Source of the DNA: Bacteroidota bacterium
GTDB taxonomy: Bacteria > Bacteroidota > Bacteroidia > Chitinophagales > Saprospiraceae
NCBI GenBank assembly: GCA_029781095.1
Contig: JAKOXM010000166.1
Location: 1-40,120 of the forward strand
Direction of reading: 5' to 3'
DNA: 40,120 bases
Positions 34,042-40,120 of this stretch are shown in pieces. The first letter of the stretch is position 1. Every line of letters starts with the position of its first letter. Made by a program: the position numbers and the translations under genes. The notes beneath the pieces were generated by a model. It ran no database searches. It was not told the DNA's origin and was given only the letters and a program-made list of their open reading frames with translations.

Positions 34042-34713
34042 ATGTTTAAAGACAGATACGACGCCGGCATGCAACTCGCAAATTTGCTCCGGCATTATAA
34101 AAACCGCGACGGCGTGGTGCTGGCGGTTCCGCGCGGCGGTGTGGAAACCGGGTATATAGTCGCCAGGGAACTCGGTCTCCCGCTCGAGATCGTTTTGTCC
34201 AAAAAAATCGGTCACCCCGATCACCCCGAATTCGCTATCGGGGCAGTCAGCCTAGAAGGGCGGGTGCTCACCCCGCGCGCCGATGTCTCCCCCGAATACA
34301 TCGAAGAAGAGACCGAACGTCTGCGTGAAATGCTGCGCGAACGGTACAGGATGTATTACGGCGATCGCAAACCGGTCGGACTGGAGGACAAAATCGTAAT
34401 CGTTGTGGACGACGGCATTGCCACAGGCAACACCCTGCTGTCGACGGTTGAACTCATCCGGCACCGGCGGCCGCGCCGCGTGGTGGTAGCCGTACCGGTG
34501 GCGCCGCCCGATGCACTTCGCAACATCCGCGATGCCCGTGGCGTCGACGAGGTCGTTTGTGTGCTCAGTCCGCGCGATTTTTACGCTGTCGGGCAGTTTT
34601 ATGAAAATTTCGACCAGGTGGAAGACGCGGAAGTAAAGCGGTTGCTGGAAGAAGTATGGCGTTCCGGGGCAGGCGGAGAAAAGCCTGTCACCGCACAAAA
34701 AGCACCGAATTGA
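34042..34713 (+). CDS. Phosphoribosyltransferase-family protein
   Basis: A 223-aa protein with the PRPP-binding loop VIVVDDGIATGNT (119-131) and an N-terminal AVPRGGVETGYIVARELG segment, typical of stand-alone PRTases such as mycobacterial Rv0571c and the PRT half of Rv2030c. Substrate is unknown, and related proteins are not part of the normal nucleotide salvage set. It follows the S2P-CBS gene with a 22-bp gap, so the two are co-transcribed. The last 26 bp overlap the end of the convergent CBM48 gene. Confidence 0.87.
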   Translation: MFKDRYDAGMQLANLLRHYKNRDGVVLAVPRGGVETGYIVARELGLPLEIVLSKKIGHPDHPEFAIGAVSLEGRVLTPRADVSPEYIEEETERLREMLRERYRMYYGDRKPVGLEDKIVIVVDDGIATGNTLLSTVELIRHRRPRRVVVAVPVAPPDALRNIRDARGVDEVVCVLSPRDFYAVGQFYENFDQVEDAEVKRLLEEVWRSGAGGEKPVTAQKAPN

Positions 34714-35647
34714 CATTCCCTTTCCGGTCCGTTTCGACGCGCGGGTTGGCCGGATCCGTCATCCAGTTGCCATCCACGATAAACTTGTAGAGTTGTTTGC
34801 CGCCCGTCAGGGGCACGGTGACCGCCCAGCCGGTTTCCGTGCGGTGCATTTTCAGGGCATGCTGGTCCCAGTTGTTAAAACTGCCCGCAAGAAACACTTC
34901 TCCCGCGCCGTCGAAGCCGTCGAGTTCGAAGCGCACCGGTTTGGCGACGTTCAGCACCGAATTGTAGGTGTCGTATTGATTTACCCTTTTTTCCGGATTG
35001 GCGGGGTCCTCCATCCAGTTGCCGTCGACGATAAATTTGTATTCATACGTGCCTGGCAGGAGCATCAGTTGCAATTCCCAGCCATCGCCGCTTCGCTTCA
35101 TATGAAGGGCATTTTCGTCCCAGTTGTTAAACGTTCCTGAGAGGATGACCTGCTTGCTTTCTGCGTAGCCTTCCAGTCTGAACACGGCATTGCCTGAATC
35201 GACGGGTACGGGCGCGGGTGCGTTCGGGTTCTTGATGTCTTTCCACCCGATAAGTCCCTGTTTTTTCAAGGCCGACTCGGGGCTGGCCCAATACGTTCCG
35301 TTGATCAGAAATTTGAATTGCCAGTTGGGCGCGTCCTTAAAATCTTTCAGATGCTTGCGCAGACGGTAGCGGTATTCATCCACGCGTTGCATTTTCCAGC
35401 CTTCTTTTGACCAGTTGTTGAACGTGCCCGTGACTGCTACTTCCAGTATGCCGAGGTCGGCAAAATCCACCGCCGTCGTATCGGAAGCGCGGGTAGCCTT
35501 CTCATAGACTCGCCGGTCGAATTCAAATACGACATCGTTGCCGTCGAAATAATAGGAGCCGTATTTACTTTTAGAGGTATCGATCTGCGCCGCAGCCACG
35601 AAAGCCGCGAACACAAAAAGGATACTTGCGGAGTATTTTATTGACAT
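34688..35647 (-). CDS. Secreted protein with three glycogen-binding (CBM48-like) domains
   Basis: A 319-aa protein with a signal peptide (ends FVAAAQ) and three AMPK/isoamylase-N type carbohydrate-binding domains. Each has a G-[TS]-F-N-N-W turn and later a YKFI-V-D-G-x-W type strand: GTFNNWSKEG, GTFNNWDENA and GSFNNWDQHA. No catalytic domain is present. Domains two and three are closest, pointing to internal duplication. It may bind glycogen or other alpha-glucan in the periplasm or outside, possibly with the pullulanase at 1504, though the genes are far apart. ATG 35647 is chosen over 35659 because the signal peptide fits better. Its 3' end overlaps the PRTase gene. Confidence 0.85.
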   Translation of the reverse strand: MSIKYSASILFVFAAFVAAAQIDTSKSKYGSYYFDGNDVVFEFDRRVYEKATRASDTTAVDFADLGILEVAVTGTFNNWSKEGWKMQRVDEYRYRLRKHLKDFKDAPNWQFKFLINGTYWASPESALKKQGLIGWKDIKNPNAPAPVPVDSGNAVFRLEGYAESKQVILSGTFNNWDENALHMKRSGDGWELQLMLLPGTYEYKFIVDGNWMEDPANPEKRVNQYDTYNSVLNVAKPVRFELDGFDGAGEVFLAGSFNNWDQHALKMHRTETGWAVTVPLTGGKQLYKFIVDGNWMTDPANPRVETDRKGNVNSVLFVR

Positions 35648-35674
35648 TTTTTTTTCCATTTAAACCAACGGGAA

Positions 35675-36646
35675 TCAGGGTCTTAAAGCCTCATAAAACG
35701 TGATACGCCGTCGTTTGTAATTGATGCTCACCGGGCGCTGCGACAAAAACTCGTACCCTAGAATACCATCGAGTTGCGTCTCGTAGCTTGCGTTTATTTC
35801 GCGCAGATTGGTCAACAAGGTAGCCATGGGCCTTAGTGTAAATGTGTCGACGCGCCCGTTTTGCAGGTTCCCGCTTAATACTTCTATACTCGTTTGTCCG
35901 GCGCCATTGAGTTTTACGCGGCGAAGTATTTCAAAATTACTTTTTAAAAAGCGTTTGCCGGCGTTGTTGCTCAACAAATTTTGCTCGGCCCCAGAGTCCA
36001 GCCCGAACCACTTGCCTTGTTTGGGGCCGAATTCAAGCCAAACCTCCGCTATATGCCCTGATATTTTTATGGCCGAACTGCCAAGCGGCTTGTACTCCCA
36101 GGCCGGGATCATCTCCAGGGGTTTTCCGCCGGCGTCTGTGCGGACCAGCAGTAAAACCGACGACCCGTAATCGAACAATACTTCATAATCGCGAAACACG
36201 GAATAGCCGATCAGCCCGACCAGGTCCGTTTTTTTCGCGCGTTCGATATGCGAAAGGTCGATCAGTTCCGCCGTGATGTTTACCGCCAGCAGGTTGTCGA
36301 GTTGAAGCGAATCCACCCTCACCGAACCCATCACCCGGACCTTCCCGGTAACGCCTCCCCCGTCGGTCGCGGCCAGCGGCGAGCGGTTACCGAAATGCCG
36401 GGCGTTGAGCAAAAGGCCCGCTGCGCCGGTGTCGAAGAAAAAATTGCCCTCCACCGAGTCTATCCGGGCCCGGACGGTAATCAGGGTGCCTGTAAGGGTA
36501 AAAGGTATCCGGATGATATTGGGCTCATACAACTGAGCGTCCGTTAAGGTCAGGTCCCATGAAGGGGTTGCAAGTGCGGAGCAGCCGGCGGAGCATAAAA
36601 GCACTGCCGAAAGCCCCCGAAGGCAGGAGCGAAGAGTTGTTTTCAT
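35675..36646 (-). CDS. Retropepsin-like aspartyl protease
   Basis: A 323-aa exported protein. The N-terminus has a hydrophobic signal with a Cys (LCSAGC) that may be lipidated. Two aspartyl-protease lobes are seen: FFDTGAAGLLL (Asp72) and GLDSGAEQNLL (Asp about 232), each followed by beta-rich sequence, and an ending RPVSINYKRRRITFYEALR. Bacteroidota often have such two-lobed retropepsin-like proteins of unknown substrate. The ATG at 36646 is chosen because the signal starts there. It lies 27 bp upstream of the CBM48 gene on the same strand, so the two may be one operon. Confidence 0.8.
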   Translation of the reverse strand: MKTTLRSCLRGLSAVLLCSAGCSALATPSWDLTLTDAQLYEPNIIRIPFTLTGTLITVRARIDSVEGNFFFDTGAAGLLLNARHFGNRSPLAATDGGGVTGKVRVMGSVRVDSLQLDNLLAVNITAELIDLSHIERAKKTDLVGLIGYSVFRDYEVLFDYGSSVLLLVRTDAGGKPLEMIPAWEYKPLGSSAIKISGHIAEVWLEFGPKQGKWFGLDSGAEQNLLSNNAGKRFLKSNFEILRRVKLNGAGQTSIEVLSGNLQNGRVDTFTLRPMATLLTNLREINASYETQLDGILGYEFLSQRPVSINYKRRRITFYEALRP

Positions 36647-36743
36647 AGACTTGCCAGATAAACGTCTGCACCCCGCATCTGATTGGCTGCCTTTGAAAAT
36701 AAATACGGCTCCATGTTCCAAGTGGAAAAATAACGCACGCAAG

Positions 36744-36759
36744 TGACCGTAGCGGGTCA
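36744..36759. promoter_or_regulatory. Palindrome TGACC-N6-GGTCA
   Basis: A perfect 5-bp inverted repeat with a six-base centre (GTAGCG) lies in the 191-bp gap between the divergent retropepsin and CBS genes. Its spacing resembles CRP/FNR-family sites but the sequence does not match a known consensus, so the binder is unknown. Confidence 0.35.
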
Positions 36760-36777
36760 TTTCAATTACCCCTGCTG

Positions 36778-36791
36778 TTGATTTTTATCAT
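36778..36791 (+). promoter_or_regulatory. FNR-type box upstream of the CBS gene (TTGATTTTTATCAT)
   Basis: TTGAT-TTTT-ATCAT matches the FNR box TTGAT-N4-ATCAA at 9 of 10 positions. Its centre is about 53 bp before the ATG at 36838. If it were a class II activation site at -41.5, transcription would begin about 12 nt before the start codon, consistent with a short leader and the strong AAGGAG Shine-Dalgarno just before ATG. Confidence 0.5.
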
Positions 36792-36837
36792 TCTCAAGCT
36801 GCGGCCGGAACGGTCAGATTTGTGGAAAATAAGGAGT

Positions 36838-37260
36838 ATGAAAAACGAACCTATCTCTACCCTGATGTCGCAGCATGTTGTGACGGTTGATATCCACGAG
36901 CATATTGAAAAAGCGCAAACCCTGATGCAGATGCATAAAATAAGACACCTTCCGGTATTGCACAAAGGCAAACTGGTGGGCATTCTCAGCTTGACGGATT
37001 TGATGCGCCTGAGTTTTTCAGACAACTTCGGCGATATGGAATCGGATGCGGACGTCGCTATTTTCGAAATGCTCGGCATCCGCCATGTTATGAAATCGAA
37101 ACCCGAAACGATTTCCCCGACTCATACCGTCCGGGAAGTTGCCGAAATACTGTCTCACCGTGAATTTCATGCGCTTCCGGTGGTGGAAAATGATGTAGTG
37201 GTCGGCATGGTCACCACGACCGACCTCATCCGCTATTTTTTGAGCAAGATGGATATTTGA
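36838..37260 (+). CDS. Two-CBS-domain protein (Hrp1-like)
   Basis: A 140-aa protein consisting of two CBS domains (about 1-58 and 82-138), with motifs HKIRHLPVLHKGKLVGILS and REFHALPVVENDVVVGMVTTTDL. CBS pairs bind AMP, ATP or related ligands. The layout equals Hrp1 (Rv2626c), which is strongly induced in hypoxia, next to Rip3 in mycobacteria. The ATG at 36838 is preceded by AAGGAG at 6-7 bp, an unusually good ribosome site here, so the upstream open frame from 36778 is rejected. It is convergent with the patatin gene. Confidence 0.88.
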   Translation: MKNEPISTLMSQHVVTVDIHEHIEKAQTLMQMHKIRHLPVLHKGKLVGILSLTDLMRLSFSDNFGDMESDADVAIFEMLGIRHVMKSKPETISPTHTVREVAEILSHREFHALPVVENDVVVGMVTTTDLIRYFLSKMDI

Positions 37261-37296
37261 TGGGGGCCGTTCGGCAAAGATGATGGCAGAGGGCCA

Positions 37297-38064
37297 TCAG
37301 GGGTCTATAAATATTTGATCTTTAAGTATTTGTGTCGTATAAGTATAACCGGTTTGATAAATTTCAGACAACTTGTGTACGTCAAATATTCCGAATCTGT
37401 GGAGGGCCGGCGGCTCGATATAGAGCAGGCATCCTTCAGCCGACTTTTTTACCGTGTGCATAAAACTCAGGTGCAGCGTGCGATCCAGCGTTTGCGCCAT
37501 TCCGCTTTTCTCGTCGAAAGGCGGAATGGCGTTGACGTGTACGGCGATGACCTCGTGTTTGCGCCCCTCAAAAGGCTCCGCCGGAAGGTTATTTGACAGT
37601 CCGCCGTCTACAAAAGGAGTATCGTTTATCATCATGGGTAAAAACAGAACAGGTATCGAACTGGCGGCGAGAACGGCATCCACGATATCGCCTGTTTTAA
37701 AAATATGCTGGTTGCCGTCGATAAAATTGGTAGCCGCCACGTAGAAAGGTACCGGCAAATCCTCCAGGCGCCGGTGGCGGAGATTTTTTCGCATAAAATC
37801 ACCGAGATTCTTCAGGGAAATGAACCCGGACCGGAAATCATCCCACTGCACCAGCATGCTCAGGCCGATCTTTTTAAGCATCAGTTCCCTGATCTCTTCC
37901 GCACTGAAACCGTCTGCCACAAAAGCGCCGATGATAGACCCCGCGCTGGTGGCGGCAATTTCGGCGGGATAAACTCCCGCCTCTTCCATGGCTTTGAGAA
38001 CGCCCACATGGGCAAAACCGCGGGCGCCGCCGCCCGACAAAACGAAAGGTTTTTGTATCATCAT
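37297..38064 (-). CDS. Patatin-like phospholipase (RssA-like)
   Basis: A 255-aa enzyme that hydrolyses acyl esters of phospholipids or related lipids. The oxyanion hole is GGGARGFAHVGVL near residues 9-21, the serine elbow ATSAGSIIGA carries the nucleophile, and the catalytic Asp lies in VDGGLSNNLP. The serine motif is ATSAG rather than GTSAG, a tolerated change. There is no signal peptide, so it is probably cytosolic or membrane-associated. Two adjacent ATG codons at 38064 and 38061 are possible; an upstream TTG is rejected. The gene ends 36 bp from the convergent CBS gene. Confidence 0.9.
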   Translation of the reverse strand: MMIQKPFVLSGGGARGFAHVGVLKAMEEAGVYPAEIAATSAGSIIGAFVADGFSAEEIRELMLKKIGLSMLVQWDDFRSGFISLKNLGDFMRKNLRHRRLEDLPVPFYVAATNFIDGNQHIFKTGDIVDAVLAASSIPVLFLPMMINDTPFVDGGLSNNLPAEPFEGRKHEVIAVHVNAIPPFDEKSGMAQTLDRTLHLSFMHTVKKSAEGCLLYIEPPALHRFGIFDVHKLSEIYQTGYTYTTQILKDQIFIDP

Positions 38065-38122
38065 TTTTGCGTTTATCAAGAATATGCCGGGCAACGGCGC
38101 CAGGGTGAAGAGGTTCGATTTA

Positions 38123-38265
38123 CAGCGATTCCCGGTTTGTAAGAATATGCTCGTTTTTGAGGTGTTGTCTGCGAGGCAGGAGCAGGCGACATCTCAAAAA
38201 TGATTCGGAATGTCACCTGTTTCGTGCCTCAAAAGATTTCACTTCTTACAAACCGAGAACGGCTG
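38123..38265. repeat. Nested inverted-repeat element, possible structured RNA or MITE
   Basis: Outer arms at 38123-38145 and 38243-38265 match at 20 of 23 positions (core CGGTTTGTAAGAA is perfect). Inside, 38154-38171 and 38183-38200 form an 18-bp arm pair with three positions that become G-U pairs in RNA, around an 11-nt loop. The element fills most of the gap between the patatin gene start and the DUF6544-type gene end. No target duplication is evident. Confidence 0.6.
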
Positions 38266-38285
38266 CCCGACTTATGAACGGACGC

Positions 38286-39380
38286 TCATTGCTCGTCGTA
38301 TGACACGTCTTCGATCTCGAGTTTATACCACGTAAAATCGCCCGTTTTCAGTTTCCACGACACCTCCGAAGCAACCGGCATGCGAATGTCGCTGCGTTCT
38401 TCGAATTTTGTATTCTCGATATGCCATTTTTCCAAAGTAGCGCCTCCTTTCCGGTCATAATACCGGTCGGCATCAAAACTCTGCATATCGCCGTCGTTTG
38501 TAAAACGGAATATACCGGAGGCCGTCATTCCGCCGTAGGTCATAGTCGCCTTCGCCGAATGCGCATCGATCTCTTCCCAGGTGATATATTGGCTCAGTGC
38601 AGCCGAAGGAAACCAGATAATTTCGGCGAGATACCGCAACATGCTGCCCTGGTCGGTTTCCATCCCCTTTGCATCGGCAACGGGAAAAAGTGAAAGCAAT
38701 TTGATCAACATATGCCCTTTGCCGTCCTGATATCTGTCCCGCCCTGCAAGGTGGATCATGGGGGCTGCCTGCACATCGGCGATCCAGATAAAACCGGGCT
38801 GATTCGCATTGAAATACTGCTCGGCCGTCACCGGCATCCATTTGCCTTCAGGCGTGGTGCGCATCAAGCCTGTTTGCTGCAAATGAACGGTCCGGATCAT
38901 GGGTTTGCCGAGCATATTCGATCGCTCCAGCCATTGCTGTACTACCGGCGGCAGCGATGCTGTGTTTTCTTTGTTAACAAGAGTCTTTTCTCCCTTTTTT
39001 ATTGTAAAAAATGATTTCAATTCGCTGTTTATCAGGTTTTTAAACTGCCAGTCGCCAAATGCAATAACTATGACCGACAATGCGATGATATTGGCAATTG
39101 TGCCGAATTTCGCATCATGCCATTGCATAAAAACAAGGATTTGGGAGATCACGACGGCAGGGGCGGCAAACATCCACCACACGTCCTTGTGGAAAAGAAA
39201 AAGTGCGGCAGATACGACGAAAAGCAGCGCAGCAAGCAGCCAAAATACGCCCGAAGCCCTGGAGACGGGCTGTGTCAGCTGGCTAATATCTGCCAGCTGG
39301 AATGCCTTTAAAAAACCAAGCAAGTGAATGAGCCCGTGAACGAGCAGTATAAAAGCGAAAAGGAAGCGCATCGTATTCAT
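38286..39380 (-). CDS. Membrane protein with C-terminal DUF6544/DUF6920-type domain
   Basis: A 364-aa protein. Four hydrophobic helices lie in the first 130 residues. Then comes a soluble domain with ADVQAAPMIHLAGRDRYQDGKG, SLFPVADAKG, YLAEIIWFPSAALS and the closing TWYKLEIEDVSY, which together resemble the DUF6544/DUF6920 family of unknown function. The ATG at 39380 overlaps the upstream gene stop by ATGA, indicating translational coupling; a much longer upstream open frame is therefore rejected. It is last in a three-gene minus-strand set. Confidence 0.7.
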   Translation of the reverse strand: MNTMRFLFAFILLVHGLIHLLGFLKAFQLADISQLTQPVSRASGVFWLLAALLFVVSAALFLFHKDVWWMFAAPAVVISQILVFMQWHDAKFGTIANIIALSVIVIAFGDWQFKNLINSELKSFFTIKKGEKTLVNKENTASLPPVVQQWLERSNMLGKPMIRTVHLQQTGLMRTTPEGKWMPVTAEQYFNANQPGFIWIADVQAAPMIHLAGRDRYQDGKGHMLIKLLSLFPVADAKGMETDQGSMLRYLAEIIWFPSAALSQYITWEEIDAHSAKATMTYGGMTASGIFRFTNDGDMQSFDADRYYDRKGGATLEKWHIENTKFEERSDIRMPVASEVSWKLKTGDFTWYKLEIEDVSYDEQ

Positions 39381-39826
39381 GTTTTTGAAATCAGATAATA
39401 CCGCATGATTGCGGGCCATAAAGTCAGGATCAGGATCAGCAATCCTCCGGCAAGAAAAAAAGGCTGGAGCCAGAAGGAAGGTATAACGAACATCTGAACG
39501 TTCATCCAGATCAATACCATCAGACCCGTGAACAGGGAATACGTCCATGCCCAATGGCGATCGGGGTAAATATTAAGCCAGCCCGCCCACTGCCAACCGG
39601 GCCTGCCGAGCAGGCCTATACATGTAAACAATGGAAAAACGCCCAGTAGAACAAAGAGGATCAGGCCGGGCAAAAAATAGCCTCGGAAAGGCGTGTCGTC
39701 CACCCATTCGGCCTTCATGCCGAATGCAAGGGGGTCGTTCATCAACATCCACCCGCCATATAATGCATTGATTCCGAGCAGGATGTGAAGCAGCAGAAGC
39801 GGGAACAATGCGAGGGGCCTTTTCAT
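39377..39826 (-). CDS. Small polytopic membrane protein
   Basis: A 149-aa protein with four hydrophobic helices and short loops, including GGWMLMNDPLAFGM and NIYPDRHWAWTYS. I do not recognise a family. It starts 6 bp after the upstream gene stop and overlaps the next gene by 4 bp (ATGA), so it is coupled with both. Role unknown, presumably with the two neighbours in the inner membrane. Confidence 0.72.
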   Translation of the reverse strand: MKRPLALFPLLLLHILLGINALYGGWMLMNDPLAFGMKAEWVDDTPFRGYFLPGLILFVLLGVFPLFTCIGLLGRPGWQWAGWLNIYPDRHWAWTYSLFTGLMVLIWMNVQMFVIPSFWLQPFFLAGGLLILILTLWPAIMRYYLISKT

Positions 39827-39832
39827 GTTTTT

Positions 39833-40120
39833 TTAAGAAGTTGCCGTAGTTTTTTCCCACAGCCAGCGGTCGCTGCCCTGCCGGTACAGGAGCCAAAGTC
39901 CCCATCCGGCGATCAGTGAAAACGGGAAGGCGGCTCCCAGCCCCAGCGGCGCTATGCAGAGCAGAAACACCACCCCGCCCAGGCAACCATAGCGAAAAAA
40001 CCAGCCTTTCAAAAGCATGGATATGGCGATCAGTCCCTGACCCGTCGCGATCAGTAACACCATGGGTGCGATGTGTTGCCCGAACCAGCCGTTGATGAAG
40101 TTCCTGTACACGGGAACGGC
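39833..40120 (-). CDS. Partial polytopic membrane protein (start outside window)
   Basis: An open frame enters from the right edge and ends in TAA at 39833, giving at least 95 residues with three hydrophobic helices (HIAPMVLLIATGQGLIAI and later LGGVVFLLCIAPLGL). The first visible possible start, a GTG at 40111, lies inside what looks like continuing coding sequence, so the true start is probably beyond 40120. Family unrecognised. It leads the downstream two-gene set. Confidence 0.65.
   Translation of the reverse strand, partial: AVPVYRNFINGWFGQHIAPMVLLIATGQGLIAISMLLKGWFFRYGCLGGVVFLLCIAPLGLGAAFPFSLIAGWGLWLLYRQGSDRWLWEKTTATS

Overview
The window is about 40 kb of bacterial chromosome, densely packed with genes and roughly 55% GC by eye. 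Gene content points to a Bacteroidota, perhaps a Saprospira-like lineage. The pointers are a membrane-anchored AraC regulator, a UMF1-type MFS carrier, many short lipoproteins, a DUF5995 protein, and several TAnnTTTG-like -7 promoter elements about 20 nt upstream of starts. There are no rRNA genes, tRNA genes, CRISPR arrays, transposase genes or phage genes.

Layout. 1-5.5 kb: the end of a probable outer-membrane protein, a long hairpin, a 7TM-AraC regulator divergent from a lipoprotein pullulanase (GH13), an MFS carrier and a small beta-barrel protein. 5.7-13.7 kb: a stress and ion-homeostasis block with a Ca2+-type P-type ATPase, an unreported 52-codon ORF, an OsmC-family protein, a perfect 25-bp inverted repeat, a second divergent P-type ATPase, a di-iron RIC/ScdA-type protein, a triple metal-binding-motif lipoprotein and a 1-Cys peroxiredoxin. 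13.8-24.8 kb: carbon metabolism with PEP synthase, two small membrane proteins, formate-tetrahydrofolate ligase, a pair of intergenic repeats, a fused NuoE-NuoF diaphorase, the molybdenum formate dehydrogenase catalytic subunit, and a small membrane protein. 24.8-29.8 kb: a four-gene exporter operon (ABC ATPase, HlyD lipoprotein, FtsX-like permease, TolC) led by a DUF5995 gene. 29.8-30.0 kb: a 161-bp MITE-like element. 30.0-37.3 kb: a tandem universal stress protein, a polymer-forming beta-repeat membrane protein, a CxxCH lipoprotein, a site-2 protease with CBS domains, a phosphoribosyltransferase, a triple glycogen-binding-domain protein, a retropepsin-like protein and a two-CBS protein. 37.3-40.1 kb: a patatin-like phospholipase, a structured inverted repeat and a three-gene membrane-protein operon running off the end.

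How it fits together. The Ca2+-type ATPase, USP, Rip3-like S2P-CBS protease, Hrp1-like CBS protein, PRTase, peroxiredoxin, OsmC and RIC protein are the protein types that cluster in hypoxia/dormancy regulons such as mycobacterial DosR. Two near-consensus FNR/CRP-type palindromes sit upstream of the S2P-PRTase pair and of the CBS gene. My main inference is an oxygen- or nitrosative-stress-responsive survival island. PEP synthase and formate assimilation/oxidation are candidate metabolic partners. The idea rests on family recognition and two sites read by eye, and has no experimental support here.
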